Source: Affinundibacterium seohonense (lineage in GTDB: Bacteria; Pseudomonadota; Gammaproteobacteria; Burkholderiales; Burkholderiaceae_D). From it: a DNA stretch of 64,000 nucleotides. The notes under the pieces were generated by a model. It was given only the letters and a program-made list of their open reading frames with translations, did not search any database and was not told the origin of the DNA. How positions within the stretch are numbered: the first letter of the stretch is position 1; every line of letters starts with the position of its first letter. The position numbers and the translations under genes are program-made. This document shows, piece by piece, positions 8,437 through 18,326 of this stretch. The DNA lies in NCBI RefSeq assembly GCF_014284305.1, contig NZ_JACOFW010000008.1, positions 1 to 64,000 on the forward strand. The letters are read 5' to 3'.

Positions 8437-9480
8437 TTATTTATTTTGTGGGAAAACTAATTCAACGATAAATTGATCATCGACTTGTGAAGTCTGTAAT
8501 TGCGCTTCGATATCGTAGAGAAGACGTAATCGCTGCCGAATATTTTCCAAAGCCATGTGATTTCCTTTCGAAAGCTGTGCATAGGGATGATAAGTATTAA
8601 TTACCTTCACTTCAATTTTATCTAAGCTTTTTTGTATCGTCACGAAAATAGTCGTTTGCTTCGTTGCTGGTTCCACACCATAGTGAATCGCGTTTTCCAA
8701 TAAAGGTTGTAACAATAAGGCTGGAATTTTTGTTGTACTGAGTTCCAAAGCCGATAGATTCTGAATAGTCCATTGCGCGTCCAAACGCTCACCTAAGCGA
8801 ATTTTTTCAATTGCCAGATATTGCTTACATAACGTGATCTCTTCACTAAGTGTTGTCATATCGCGGGTGTCTCGCATCAAAACACGAAACAAATCTGCCA
8901 AATCTTCTAAAGCAGTCTCAGCCCGACGTGGCTCAGTACGTATCAGCGACAACACCGCATTTAAACTATTGAACAAAAAATGTGGGCGAATCCTCGCTTG
9001 TAGGGCTTGCAAACGTGCCTCTCCTAATGCTGGCGAAAACGCTTTAGTGCGCATCTCAAAATAATGCTGAACACTGAGACCAATCAAAAAACAAAACAAC
9101 ATTGTCAAACTCAAATCGAGATTAGGAAAACTAAATACAAACCACTCCAGCCCACTCATAGTAAATATCACGACAAAACAAATGATCGTGGGCACCGTGC
9201 CACACACGATTCTTTGCATCCAGGCGGATGCCATTTCCCTTTCAAGCAAGCGCCGAAATCCACACAGGGACAATAATGACAGCAGGCAAATCAGCTCAAC
9301 CAACATCGTTGTTTCGATAAACTCTTGGAAATTGTGCTGCCTGCCCTGCCCGCGCGACAACAACACCAGCAAAACAAGCAGATTCACCGCGACCAACACG
9401 CGAATAACTATACCTAAATTACAACAATCAGGAATCAAAACCTCAGGTTTTTGTAAGTCGTTTGGTGTTGGCATGGTCAT
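8437..9480 (-). CDS. AlgZ/LytS-type membrane sensor histidine kinase
   Basis: A protein of 347 residues. Four hydrophobic stretches lie in residues ~23-140. A His_kinase (PF06580-type) module follows, with the phospho-acceptor His near residue 167 in RIRPHFLFNSLNAVLSL. The C-terminal ATPase has LLQPLLENAIHYGV as its N box. There is no periplasmic sensor domain, as in AlgZ/FimS. It would phosphorylate the LytTR regulator encoded directly downstream. It diverges from argH, with 245 bases of shared upstream DNA. Confidence 0.85.
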   Translation of the reverse strand: MTMPTPNDLQKPEVLIPDCCNLGIVIRVLVAVNLLVLLVLLSRGQGRQHNFQEFIETTMLVELICLLSLLSLCGFRRLLEREMASAWMQRIVCGTVPTIICFVVIFTMSGLEWFVFSFPNLDLSLTMLFCFLIGLSVQHYFEMRTKAFSPALGEARLQALQARIRPHFLFNSLNAVLSLIRTEPRRAETALEDLADLFRVLMRDTRDMTTLSEEITLCKQYLAIEKIRLGERLDAQWTIQNLSALELSTTKIPALLLQPLLENAIHYGVEPATKQTTIFVTIQKSLDKIEVKVINTYHPYAQLSKGNHMALENIRQRLRLLYDIEAQLQTSQVDDQFIVELVFPQNK

Positions 9481-9549
9481 TCAAATTTGAGTTAACTTCG
9501 TGTTTTTATGGCTAAAGCGCAATAGCACGAAGTCGTTGATGAGTCGCGG

Positions 9550-9555
9550 TATAAT
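9550..9555 (+). promoter_or_regulatory. Possible -10 box for argH
   Basis: TATAAT occurs here within GCGGTATAATCACGG, about 170 bases before the argH ATG. No good -35 hexamer sits 16-18 bp upstream, so this is a tentative promoter with a long leader. Confidence 0.3.
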
Positions 9556-9725
9556 CACGGCTACTTTTTACACTGCATGAAACGCACAAATGAAATGACT
9601 AGCGTGGCGATAAAATCCCAGCGTGCGTCAATTCGCGCCTCCGACAAGTTTTACAGGCATGTCAGATCTGCGAGAAGCTTCAAGCGTTTTTGCGGTTTCA
9701 CTATTTATCTTAATTTACAGCCACT

Positions 9726-11129
9726 ATGACATCACAATTTTCCAAAAAAAGCGAGGCTTGGTCAGCACGCTTCTCCGAACCTGTCTCCGATTTGGTGAAA
9801 CGCTACACTGCCTCGGTGTTTTTCGACAATCGTATGGCCACGGTCGATATTCAAGGGTCACTGGCACATGCCGAAATGCTACAAGCACAAAACATTATTA
9901 CGGCGCAGGATTACGCCGAAATTCAACGCGGCATGGCGCAAATCAGCGCAGAAATTGAATCAGGTAAATTTGAGTGGCTTTTGGACTTAGAAGATGTGCA
10001 TTTGAACATCGAAAAGCGCCTGACAGAATTAGTCGGTGATGCTGGCAAACGTCTGCACACTGGTCGTTCACGCAATGATCAAGTAGCCACCGACATCCGC
10101 TTATACATGCGCTCAGCCATTGACAACATCATCGAATTAATCGCGTCTTTTCGCCTGGCTTTATTGGATCTGGCAGAAAGGCACAGCGACACCATCTTGC
10201 CTGGCTTTACTCACATGCAAGTCGCCCAACCAATCACGTTCGGTCATCACATCTTAGCCTACGTAGAAATGTTTGGACGGGATGCCGAACGTATGGCGGA
10301 TTGCCGCAAGCGTGTAAATCGTTTGCCTTTGGGAGCTGCCGCTTTAGCTGGCACCACGTTCCCTATCGATCGTCAACGCGTGGCACGTACTTTAGGCTTT
10401 GATGATGTCTGCCATAATTCATTAGATGCCGTGTCTGATCGTGATTTTGCCATTGAATTCTGCGCCGCGGCGGCATTAGTCATGACGCACATCTCTCGCA
10501 TGTCGGAAGAATTGATTATCTGGATGAGTCCTCGCGTAGGCTTTATCGATATCGCCGATCGCTTCTGCACCGGCTCTTCCATCATGCCTCAAAAGAAAAA
10601 TCCTGACGTACCAGAATTAGCACGCGGCAAAACTGGTCGAGTCAATGGTAATTTGATTGCCTTGCTGACTTTGATGAAAGGCCAGCCTTTAGCCTATAAC
10701 AAAGACAATCAAGAAGATAAGGAACCCTTATTTGATACGGTCGATACTTTGGTCGATACTTTGCGTATTTTCGCTGACATGGCAAGTGGCATTACGGTGA
10801 AGCCAGAAGCGATGCGGGCTGCTGCTTTGCAAGGATACGCAACGGCGACGGATCTCGCCGATTATCTGGTCAAAAAAGGCTTGCCGTTCCGCGATGCTCA
10901 TGAAGCCGTGGCCTTGGCAGTGCGTACCTGCGTGGATAAAGCTTGTGATCTAAGCGATATGCCACTAGCAGAATTACAGTCATTTTCGAGTCTGATTGAG
11001 GACGATGTATTCGACGTGTTAACACTAGAAGGCTCAGTGGCAGCACGTGATCATATTGGTGGCACAGCACCAAATCAAGTACGTCTAGCCATTGCCAGAT
11101 TACGTGAGCAACTAGACGTGAACAACTAG
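9726..11129 (+). CDS. argH: Argininosuccinate lyase
   Basis: It catalyses the last step of arginine synthesis, splitting argininosuccinate into arginine and fumarate. Family marks: [18 protein letters not shown], the flexible signature loop [12 protein letters not shown] near residues 283-294 with the catalytic Ser, and [14 protein letters not shown]. At 467 aa it is full length. The ATG at 9726 starts the conserved protein, although no clear Shine-Dalgarno precedes it. It diverges from the AlgZ/AlgR-like pair. A tandem 14-bp duplication overlaps its stop codon and a strong terminator follows. Confidence 0.96.
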   Translation: MTSQFSKKSEAWSARFSEPVSDLVKRYTASVFFDNRMATVDIQGSLAHAEMLQAQNIITAQDYAEIQRGMAQISAEIESGKFEWLLDLEDVHLNIEKRLTELVGDAGKRLHTGRSRNDQVATDIRLYMRSAIDNIIELIASFRLALLDLAERHSDTILPGFTHMQVAQPITFGHHILAYVEMFGRDAERMADCRKRVNRLPLGAAALAGTTFPIDRQRVARTLGFDDVCHNSLDAVSDRDFAIEFCAAAALVMTHISRMSEELIIWMSPRVGFIDIADRFCTGSSIMPQKKNPDVPELARGKTGRVNGNLIALLTLMKGQPLAYNKDNQEDKEPLFDTVDTLVDTLRIFADMASGITVKPEAMRAAALQGYATATDLADYLVKKGLPFRDAHEAVALAVRTCVDKACDLSDMPLAELQSFSSLIEDDVFDVLTLEGSVAARDHIGGTAPNQVRLAIARLREQLDVNN

Positions 11130-11136
11130 ACGTAAA
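11109..11136. repeat. Tandem 14-bp duplication across the argH stop
   Basis: CAACTAGACGTGAA (11109-11122) is followed immediately by CAACTAGACGTAAA (11123-11136), with one base changed. The argH reading frame ends inside the second copy, so the duplication has slightly reshaped the C-terminus. Confidence 0.75.
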
Positions 11137-11230
11137 TAACTAAGTACGGCGAAATTGATGGATCATGATGTTGAATTTCATTAGTTCAACAAACACGCAT
11201 GCAATTCATTTATCATAGCAAACAATTAAT

Positions 11231-11281
11231 CCATCCTATTTTATATGCTTTTTGCACAATGAAATAGGATGGCGTTTTTTT
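11231..11281 (+). terminator. argH terminator
   Basis: An 11-bp perfect stem (CCATCCTATTT at 11231-11241 with AAATAGGATGG at 11262-11272) is followed by CG and seven T. It isolates argH from the TRAP genes. Confidence 0.85.
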
Positions 11282-11344
11282 AATAGACAGCATAAATAAA
11301 AAATCTGAGTCCATCAGAATGGTAACAAAAAGAGGGAGACATCC

Positions 11345-11959
11345 ATGCAGGTTTTAATTGCCCTATCCAAAAAGATAGACGGCTTAAATGAAAAAATTGG
11401 TAGCGCAATTAGTTGGGCATTGCTTTTAGCGGTTCTGATATGTACTGGCAATGCCTTGATACGCTATAGCTTTAACAATAGCTCTAATGGGTGGTTGGAA
11501 ATCCAATGGTATCTATTTGGTGCTGTATTTTTGCTTGCCGCACCTTACACCTTACGACGCAACGAGCATGTCAGGATTGATGTGATCGCGGGTCGTTTTT
11601 CTAAACGCACGCAAGTGTGGATAGACCTCTTAGGCTATGTATTTTTCCTCATGCCGATGGCAATGTTGATTCTTTACTTGGGTACGCCGTATGCGATCCA
11701 TTCATTCACACGCCAAGAAATGTCGAGTAACGCTGGTGGCTTAATCGAGTGGCCAGCCAAACTCTTAATACCATTAGGCTTCGCGCTCTTGGTGCTACAA
11801 GGTATCTCAGAAATCATCAAACGTATCGGCTATTTGCGTGGTCTGGTTGATGCCAGTGAATTTGACAAACAAGCCAAGACTGCACAAGACGAAATCGATG
11901 CAATCAAACTCGCTAATCAAGATAAATTGGCTGGTCGCGAGTTTGAGGAGCAAAAATAA
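11345..11959 (+). CDS. TRAP transporter small permease (DctQ type)
   Basis: A membrane protein of 204 residues with four predicted helices. The NALIRYSFNNSSNGWLEIQWYL region and LRRNEHVRIDVI are typical of DctQ subunits of the 'mannitol/chloroaromatic' (FcbT2) group. It pairs with the large permease, whose ATG overlaps its stop (TAATG), and with a periplasmic binding protein to import an organic acid using the sodium gradient. The C-terminus adds a charged cytoplasmic tail. GGGAG lies just before the ATG. Confidence 0.88.
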   Translation: MQVLIALSKKIDGLNEKIGSAISWALLLAVLICTGNALIRYSFNNSSNGWLEIQWYLFGAVFLLAAPYTLRRNEHVRIDVIAGRFSKRTQVWIDLLGYVFFLMPMAMLILYLGTPYAIHSFTRQEMSSNAGGLIEWPAKLLIPLGFALLVLQGISEIIKRIGYLRGLVDASEFDKQAKTAQDEIDAIKLANQDKLAGREFEEQK

Positions 11960-13623
11960 TGGAAGCATTTTTGATCGCCAATTTGGCTCCGATTATGTTC
12001 GCCGCCCTAGTTCTTTTTTTACTTTCAGGCTTTCCTGTTGCCTTTGCACTCGCGGCGAACGGACTCTTTTTTGGACTGGTCGGTGTCGAACTAGGTTTAT
12101 TACGCCCTGAGCTACTACAGGCATTACCAAACCGTATCTACGGCATCATGTCTAACGACACCCTTCTCGCGATTCCCTTCTTTACCTTTATGGGTTTGAT
12201 TCTGGAACGTTCGGGGATGGCAGAAGACTTGCTCGACACGATAGGTCAGCTGTTTGGCCCCCTACGTGGCGGGGTCGCCTATGCGGTAATCTTCGTTGGC
12301 GCATTATTGGCGGCCACCACGGGGGTCGTCGCCGCTTCCGTGATTTCTATGGGACTCATCTCTCTGCCCATCATGCTCAAGTATGGTTACGATAAAAAAG
12401 TCGCTTCAGGTGTGATCGCAGCTTCAGGCACCTTGGCACAGATTATTCCACCTTCATTAGTCTTGATCGTCATGGCGGATCAATTAGGTCGCTCTGTTGG
12501 CGATATGTATCAGGCTGCTTTTTTACCAGGCTTACTGTTAACCCTAATGTATGCAGGCTATATATTACTGCTGTCGTTTGTTCGTCCTAAATGGGTACCT
12601 GCTTTGCCTGTAGAGGCACGCAATTTACGTCAGTCAAATGGAGATAGCGGGGTAAAATCTCTGGTGTTGTTACTGATTGCCAGCACAGCAGTGGCACTTG
12701 CCTTCGCCCGTTATTTCAAGAATGGTCACCCTGATGTTGCTGCAGACGCTTTGGGAATTTATGCAGCTAGCGTTGGCATCGGCTTTGCATTTTGCTTCGC
12801 CTTTATCAATCGTCGTTTAAAAATTGGTTTGCTGTCGAAGATGGCGGAACAGGTCACTTTTGTTTTAATTCCACCGCTCGCCTTAATTTTCTTGGTACTT
12901 GGCACTATTTTCCTCGGCATTGCGACGCCTACTGAAGGTGGTGGCATGGGTGCCTTTGGTGCAATCATACTGGCATTGATGAACCGTCGCTTAAATTGGA
13001 AACTCACTAAACAAGCACTAGATTCGACCTCTCGCTTATCAAGTTTTGTTATGTTCATTTTGATTGGCTCCACCGTCTTTTCATTAGTATTCCGTGGGAT
13101 CAACGGTGATATTTGGGTCGAGCATTTACTGACTGGCTTGCCTGGTGGACAAATCGGCTTCCTGATCGTCGTTAATATTTTATTTTTTATCCTTGCCTTT
13201 TTCCTCGACTTCTTTGAATTGGCTTTTATTTTGGTACCCTTAGTTGGCCCAGTCGCCGAAAAACTAGGAATCAATCTAATCTGGTTTGGCGTGTTGTTAG
13301 GCGTGAATATGCAAACGTCATTTATGCATCCGCCTTTTGGATTTGCTTTGTTTTACTTACGCTCGGTTGCCCCAAAGGCTGTCAAAACTAGCGATATTTA
13401 TTGGGGAGCGATTCCTTTTGTGATGGCACAAATTATCATGGTAAGTCTGATTATTGCTTTTCCGAATTTGGTTTCCGTCGATAGTCAGGAAGCAAAGAAG
13501 GAAGAGATTCAACTCAACATCAGCGCTCCAGATGACCTGCCTTTGAATCTCGACCCACCAGCGATGGAACCAATGCTAGAGGAACAAAGCGAAACCCAGG
13601 CAACTCCTGCACATTCACTTTAA
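11959..13623 (+). CDS. TRAP transporter large permease (DctM type)
   Basis: A protein of 554 residues with about a dozen membrane segments. Seen: LFLLSGFPVAFALAANGLFF, GALLAATTGVVAASVISMG, IAASGTLAQIIPPSLVLI and TPTEGGGMGAFGAI, which are the DctM transport-core motifs. It is longer than simple DctM proteins because of a mid-protein insertion (residues ~215-300), as in the FcbT3 group, and a hydrophilic Pro/Glu-rich C-terminal tail of about 45 residues. Its start overlaps the DctQ stop by one base, after GAGGAG, so the two are translationally coupled. Confidence 0.92.
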   Translation: MEAFLIANLAPIMFAALVLFLLSGFPVAFALAANGLFFGLVGVELGLLRPELLQALPNRIYGIMSNDTLLAIPFFTFMGLILERSGMAEDLLDTIGQLFGPLRGGVAYAVIFVGALLAATTGVVAASVISMGLISLPIMLKYGYDKKVASGVIAASGTLAQIIPPSLVLIVMADQLGRSVGDMYQAAFLPGLLLTLMYAGYILLLSFVRPKWVPALPVEARNLRQSNGDSGVKSLVLLLIASTAVALAFARYFKNGHPDVAADALGIYAASVGIGFAFCFAFINRRLKIGLLSKMAEQVTFVLIPPLALIFLVLGTIFLGIATPTEGGGMGAFGAIILALMNRRLNWKLTKQALDSTSRLSSFVMFILIGSTVFSLVFRGINGDIWVEHLLTGLPGGQIGFLIVVNILFFILAFFLDFFELAFILVPLVGPVAEKLGINLIWFGVLLGVNMQTSFMHPPFGFALFYLRSVAPKAVKTSDIYWGAIPFVMAQIIMVSLIIAFPNLVSVDSQEAKKEEIQLNISAPDDLPLNLDPPAMEPMLEEQSETQATPAHSL

Positions 13624-13639
13624 GAATACACCAAATGAA

Positions 13640-13675
13640 AATGGCCCAACTGCAAAACCAGTTGGGCCATTTTTA
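13640..13675. terminator. Bidirectional terminator between convergent TRAP genes
   Basis: A 13-bp perfect stem (13640-13652 with 13659-13671) has a 6-nt loop. T follows on the plus strand and A precedes it, so it can end both the DctQM operon and the convergent DctP gene. Confidence 0.88.
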
Positions 13676-13694
13676 TTACGCTTTGCTGAAATAA

Positions 13695-14795
13695 TTATTT
13701 CAGCTTATGCGTACTATTAAATCGAGAAAAGGTATCTTCGGCAAAGCTAAACCATGTAGTCTGATTCTGTCTGAAAGCGACCCAATCCGTATAAATTTTC
13801 TTGAATTTAGGATTGATTTCTGCCTCTTCAGAAAAGACTTCTTGTGCTGCTTTGAAGCACGCTTCCATCACAGGTTGCGGGAATGGTCGTAACAGTATTT
13901 TGCTTTGATTTAGGCGGGCTAATGCTGACGGATTTCGCGCGTCATATTTTGCCTGCATATTGACATGCGCTTCTAAACTGGCAGTCTCGATTGCCGCTTG
14001 ATACAGCTTTGGTAATTTATCCCACTCCTTTTTACCGACATAAAAAGATAACTGGGCACCACCTTCCCACCAGCCTGGATAATGATAAACCTTGGCCACC
14101 TTATTGAAGCCAAGCTTTTCATCATCATAAGGTCCCACCCATTCGGCAGCATCAATGGAACCTTTTTCCAATGAGGTATAGATTTCACCGCCAGCCACTT
14201 GAACCGGTACAACGCCGAGTTTCGCCAAGACCTTGCCAGCAAAGCCGCCAACTCGGAACTTCAATCCTTTAAGATCATCAACGCTCTTGATCTCTTTACG
14301 GAACCAACCACCCATCTGGGTACCTGTGTTACCACCTAAAAAATTCACCACATTATGTTCGGCGAAAAATTCACGCATCAACTTCATGCCATTGCCGTGC
14401 ATCATCCAAGCAGTTTGTTGGCGTGAATTCAATCCAAATGGCACTGCGCAATCGAATGCAAACGTGGCATCTTTGCCGTAATAATAGTAAGAGGCTGTAT
14501 GTCCCATCTCTACCGTACCATCTTTGACAGCATCTAAGACGGCATTAAAGGGCACTAACTCCGGTGCGGCATAAGGACGAATATTAAATTTACCTTCGGT
14601 CAATTCTTTGACACGATTACAGAACGTCTCTGCAGCGCCATAAATCGTATCCAAATTTTTCGGGAAACTTGAAGCCAGACGCCAATTCAAGCTTGGTAGC
14701 GCATCAGCAGCTAAACTCGGTGTCGCAACGCTTGCGGCACCTGCGGCTGCGGTCGCGCCTACAGCGGCTTTTCTCAAAAACGAACGACGTTCCAT
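13695..14795 (-). CDS. TRAP transporter substrate-binding protein (DctP type)
   Basis: The periplasmic solute receptor for the DctQM pair on the facing strand. From the ATG at 14795 (SD GGAGA 7 nt before) the protein has 366 residues and begins MERRSFLRKAAVGATAAAG, a twin-arginine signal, so it is probably exported folded by Tat. DctP features include LKGLKFRVGGFAGKVLAKLG and SLEKGSIDAAEWVGPYDDEKLG, close to the FcbT1 / TakP group that binds alpha-keto acids or aromatic acids. The frame extends 26 codons further upstream without support. The ligand cannot be read from the sequence. Confidence 0.9.
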   Translation of the reverse strand: MERRSFLRKAAVGATAAAGAASVATPSLAADALPSLNWRLASSFPKNLDTIYGAAETFCNRVKELTEGKFNIRPYAAPELVPFNAVLDAVKDGTVEMGHTASYYYYGKDATFAFDCAVPFGLNSRQQTAWMMHGNGMKLMREFFAEHNVVNFLGGNTGTQMGGWFRKEIKSVDDLKGLKFRVGGFAGKVLAKLGVVPVQVAGGEIYTSLEKGSIDAAEWVGPYDDEKLGFNKVAKVYHYPGWWEGGAQLSFYVGKKEWDKLPKLYQAAIETASLEAHVNMQAKYDARNPSALARLNQSKILLRPFPQPVMEACFKAAQEVFSEEAEINPKFKKIYTDWVAFRQNQTTWFSFAEDTFSRFNSTHKLK

Positions 14796-14961
14796 GCAAT
14801 CTCCATTTTCAAAATCAAAATAATCAATCGAGTACTCAATCAAGTAATCAGTCAAACAAGGTGCAGTATTCAACCAAGAACCTTGTCCGCTAAAATTCGT
14901 AATGCATTCTATTGATAATTTACTACACTAGCAATCTTTCCATATTGTGCATTGCGATGCT

Positions 14962-16314
14962 TTAGCTGCCAGCAACTGTCATACTTTCAATCAAAATCGA
15001 ACCGGTGGTTTTATTGCCACGTGTCAGCGTGTCGTTGCCGATCGCGACGATTTGCTGAAACATATCGCGCATATTGCCGGCTATCGTGATCTCTTCTACT
15101 GGGTATTGAATCACGCCATTTTCAACCCAAAATCCAGAGGCGCCACGTGAGTAATCACCCGTCACATAATTCACACCCTGCCCCATCAACTCGGTGACAA
15201 ATAATCCTGTATCAAGCTTCTTGAGCATACGCACCAAGTCGTCACCACGCTTGGTGAGATCGGAGATGAGATTCAAATTATGCGATCCACCTGCATTCCC
15301 CGTCGTTTGCATACCAAGCTTTCGAGCGGTATAAGTCGACAAAAAATAGCCTTGCAAAACACCACTTCTTACGACTTCGCGTTTCAAGGTTTTGACACCT
15401 TCATCATCGAATGGTGACGAGCCAACCGCACCGGGCACATGCGGATCCTCGAGTACCTGAATATGATTTGGAAAAATACTTTTGCCTAAACTATCAAGTA
15501 AGAAGCTCGATTTTCGATATAGCGAACCACCAGAAACAGCTTGCACAAAAGCACCGAGCAAACCAGCTGCCAGTGGTGCCTCAAATAAAACCGGGCATTT
15601 GCGAGTATCAATCGTGCGTGCATGCAAACGTGACAAAGCACGCTCCGCTGCGTAACAGCCAATGGCTTCTGGTGAGGATAATTTCTTTGCGTTTCGATGC
15701 GAACTATACCAATCGTCACGCTGCATCTTCGCGCCTTTGCCAGCAATTGGTGCTACCGAAATCGTGTGACGTGAGAACGGATATCCGCCTAAAAATCCTC
15801 GTGAATTCCCCGCCACAAAATGCGACTGCTGAGCATGTACACTGGCACCTTCACAATTGGTGATGCGCTTGTCGACCGCGTAAGCTGCCGCTTCGGTGCG
15901 CCGTGCCAGCTCAATCGCCTCTTCTGCTGTCACCAGCCATGGATAAAATAATTTCAAATCTTGAGGATGCATTTCTAACATCTCAGCATCTGGCAAACCA
16001 GCGCAATCGTCCTCGGCGGTAAACCGTGCGATGTTATAAGCCGCCTCGACGGTGTCTTCCAAAGACTTACGTGAAAAATCCGAAGTACTGGCATTTCCGC
16101 GCTTCTTGCCGACATAAACCGTGATTCCTATGCCTTTGTCGCGATTCTGTTCAATCGTCTCGACCTTACCTTTACGCACACTAATCGACAAACCACCGCC
16201 TTCACTGACTTCTACCGCTGCATCTGTTGCACCTTTGTCACGAGCAATGCGCAGCATATCCTGGGTAATTTGTTTAAATTGATCCTGAGTATGGGTAAAA
16301 ACTGGTTTAGACAT
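14962..16314 (-). CDS. pmbA: Metalloprotease PmbA / TldE
   Basis: A protein of 450 residues of the TldD/PmbA family. Together with TldD (not in this window) it forms a heterodimeric protease that degrades unfolded peptides and processes small peptide antibiotics. Recognised from VRKGKVETIEQNRDKGIGIT near residues 50-70, YGTRKGNAST-like VGKKRGNASTSDFS, and the C-terminal NYVTGDYSRGASGFWVENG with VEEITIAGNMRDM. PmbA lacks the zinc HExxxH motif of TldD, and none is seen here. It diverges from darP, as in many proteobacteria. Confidence 0.93.
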   Translation of the reverse strand: MSKPVFTHTQDQFKQITQDMLRIARDKGATDAAVEVSEGGGLSISVRKGKVETIEQNRDKGIGITVYVGKKRGNASTSDFSRKSLEDTVEAAYNIARFTAEDDCAGLPDAEMLEMHPQDLKLFYPWLVTAEEAIELARRTEAAAYAVDKRITNCEGASVHAQQSHFVAGNSRGFLGGYPFSRHTISVAPIAGKGAKMQRDDWYSSHRNAKKLSSPEAIGCYAAERALSRLHARTIDTRKCPVLFEAPLAAGLLGAFVQAVSGGSLYRKSSFLLDSLGKSIFPNHIQVLEDPHVPGAVGSSPFDDEGVKTLKREVVRSGVLQGYFLSTYTARKLGMQTTGNAGGSHNLNLISDLTKRGDDLVRMLKKLDTGLFVTELMGQGVNYVTGDYSRGASGFWVENGVIQYPVEEITIAGNMRDMFQQIVAIGNDTLTRGNKTTGSILIESMTVAGS

Positions 16315-16391
16315 AGCTTCTGTTTCTTTAGCTGAAAGGATAAAGAGAGTATCATAGCAGTCGTTTCAATAAGTTTATAGAAGATTTACCA

Positions 16392-17000
16392 ATGCCAAAT
16401 CCGAATCGAGGCTCTTGCGGCTATCAGTCCAACGAGTTTGAACCAGAATACGACCGTCCATCCAAATCCGAACTCAAGCGTCAAATGACCGCCCTGCAAA
16501 AAATGGGGCAAGAGTTAGTGGATTCCGCACGCGATCGCGTCAAACGCGTTCCTATGCCCGAAGATGTGCGCGACGCCATTCTGGAATGCCAGAACATCAC
16601 CAACCACGAAGGCCGTCGTCGCCAAATGCAATTTGTTGGCAAAAAGATGCGCACTTTAGATGAAACCGAAGTTGCGCTGATTCAAAAGACCATCGATAGC
16701 TGGAAAGGTGCTTCCAAGTCCGAAACTGCTGCAATGCATTCATTAGAACGCAAGCGCGAAAAGTTGTTGGCGAAAGACGAAGCTTTGACGGAGTTGATGG
16801 CAGAAAACCCTGAACTCGACGTACAACACTTGCGCACACTAATTCGTAACGCCCGTAAAGAGCAAGCAGAAAACAAACCGCCAAAAGCCTATCGTGAAAT
16901 CTTCCAGATTCTGAAAGAAATCCAGGCGAAAAATAAAGCCGCGACTGCATCAGACGATGACGCAGAAAACGACGACGATGCAGAAGATGACGACAATTGA
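16392..17000 (+). CDS. darP: Ribosome-associated protein DarP (YjgA, DUF615)
   Basis: A protein of 202 residues that assists late 50S ribosomal subunit assembly in E. coli. Seen: RPSKSELKRQMTALQKMGQ (residues ~20-38), the MPEDVRDAILECQNITNHEGRRR region, and VGKKMRTLDE. The protein ends with a very acidic Asp/Glu tail of about 20 residues. The next gene, mog, starts inside its last codons. The neighbours pmbA and mog are conserved partners of this gene in betaproteobacteria. Confidence 0.9.
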   Translation: MPNPNRGSCGYQSNEFEPEYDRPSKSELKRQMTALQKMGQELVDSARDRVKRVPMPEDVRDAILECQNITNHEGRRRQMQFVGKKMRTLDETEVALIQKTIDSWKGASKSETAAMHSLERKREKLLAKDEALTELMAENPELDVQHLRTLIRNARKEQAENKPPKAYREIFQILKEIQAKNKAATASDDDAENDDDAEDDDN

Positions 17001-17610
17001 TTTAGATCGTGCTTTGCGGATCGGCCTAGTGTCGATCTCTGATCGCGCCTCCTCTGGCGTATATCAAGATCAAGGTCTGCCTGCATTACAAGCGTGGTTC
17101 GGAGATGCTCTCAGCACGCCGTGGGTAATGGAAACGCGTTTGATTCCCGACGAGCGGACTGCGATAGAAAAAGCATTGATGGACTTAGTCGATCATGCCC
17201 ACTGTGATCTGGTGATCACCACAGGCGGTACAGGTCCAGCACGACGCGATGTCACGCCCGAAGCCACTCTAGCGGTAGCAACGAAAGAAATGCCAGGATT
17301 TGGCGAGCAAATGCGCCAGATCAGTTTGCAATTTGTGCCGACCGCCATCTTATCGCGTCAGGTTGCCGTGATACGTGAAACCACCGATCACGCCGCATTG
17401 ATTCTCAATTTACCTGGGCAACCTAAGTCGATCAAAGAAACTTTAGAAGGCTTAAAAGACGCCGATGGCAAACAAATTGTCGCCGGCATTTTTGCCGCAA
17501 TTCCGTACTGCATCGATTTAATCGGCGGTCCTTATGTTGAAACACATGAATCGGTTTGCAAAGTATTTCGCCCTAAATCCGCGCTGCGCGTAAAAACCTC
17601 TGAAGTATAA
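16978..17610 (+). CDS. mog: Molybdopterin adenylyltransferase
   Basis: It adenylates molybdopterin before molybdate insertion in molybdenum-cofactor synthesis. The MoCF-binding motif VITTGGTGPARRDVTPEA, the N-terminal LRIGLVSISDRASSGVYQDQ and the late ILNLPGQPKSIKETL identify Mog. The frame opens at 16957, but ATGs at 16978 and 16987 are nearer the conserved start. All overlap the end of darP (23 bp with 16978), which suggests coupled translation. The exact start is uncertain. Confidence 0.9.
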   Translation: MQKMTTIDLDRALRIGLVSISDRASSGVYQDQGLPALQAWFGDALSTPWVMETRLIPDERTAIEKALMDLVDHAHCDLVITTGGTGPARRDVTPEATLAVATKEMPGFGEQMRQISLQFVPTAILSRQVAVIRETTDHAALILNLPGQPKSIKETLEGLKDADGKQIVAGIFAAIPYCIDLIGGPYVETHESVCKVFRPKSALRVKTSEV

Positions 17611-17627
17611 TTTTTTCCGAATAAATC

Positions 17628-18305
17628 ATGACGACTGAACTCTTAGAAACGATAGAAATCGAAAGCGGAAACAACCCAACAGCAGCAGTCATTTGGATGC
17701 ATGGATTGGGTGCCGATGCGAACGACTTTGTGCCTATCGTTAAAGAACTCGACCTGAGTAATTGCCCAGCAATTCGTTTTGTATTCCCAAATGCGCCGCA
17801 GATTCCTGTCACCTTGAACGGCGGCTACATCATGCGTGCTTGGTATGACATAGCCGCTGCAGGAACCGATATCAATAAGCGCGAAGATGAAGCTGGCCTG
17901 CGTCTATCACAGCAACAAATCGATGCCTTGATCGCACGTGAAAATGCGCGTGGCATTCCGACTGACAAAATCATTTTGGCGGGTTTTTCCCAAGGCTGTG
18001 CCATGAGTCTACAAACTGGTCTACGTCATCCACAAAAATTAGCGGGCATCATGGGCTTGTCAGGCTATGTTCCCTTGGCGGATAAAGTTGCAGCTGAACG
18101 TCATGCTGCAAATCAAGACACGCCAATTTTCTTGGTACATGGTACGAGTGATCCTGTGATACCCATCCAACGTGCGCAGCAATCACGCGATCTCTTGCTT
18201 AGCCTCGGCTATACCATTGAATGGCATGACTACTGGATGCAGCATTCGGTGTCGCCACAAGAAATTATCGATATAGGACATTGGCTGCGAAAAGTTCTCC
18301 GCTAA
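17628..18305 (+). CDS. Carboxylesterase / phospholipase family alpha/beta hydrolase
   Basis: A protein of 225 residues without a signal peptide, similar to carboxylesterase II / acyl-protein thioesterase enzymes. The oxyanion region is WMHGLGADANDFVP, the nucleophile Ser121 sits in GFSQG, the catalytic Asp in HGTSDPVIP and His in WMQHSVSPQEI. It would hydrolyse short- to medium-chain esters in the cytoplasm. It starts 17 bases after mog, likely in the darP-mog transcript, and a palindromic terminator follows. Confidence 0.9.
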   Translation: MTTELLETIEIESGNNPTAAVIWMHGLGADANDFVPIVKELDLSNCPAIRFVFPNAPQIPVTLNGGYIMRAWYDIAAAGTDINKREDEAGLRLSQQQIDALIARENARGIPTDKIILAGFSQGCAMSLQTGLRHPQKLAGIMGLSGYVPLADKVAAERHAANQDTPIFLVHGTSDPVIPIQRAQQSRDLLLSLGYTIEWHDYWMQHSVSPQEIIDIGHWLRKVLR

Positions 18306-18326
18306 GTTATAGAAAAGCATCCAACA

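Noticed and set aside
12759-13274. A 171-codon minus-strand frame
   Set aside because: Antisense to the DctM permease; basic low-complexity composition typical of antisense to membrane genes.
15411-15863. A 150-codon plus-strand frame
   Set aside because: Antisense to pmbA, with no start signal or family likeness.
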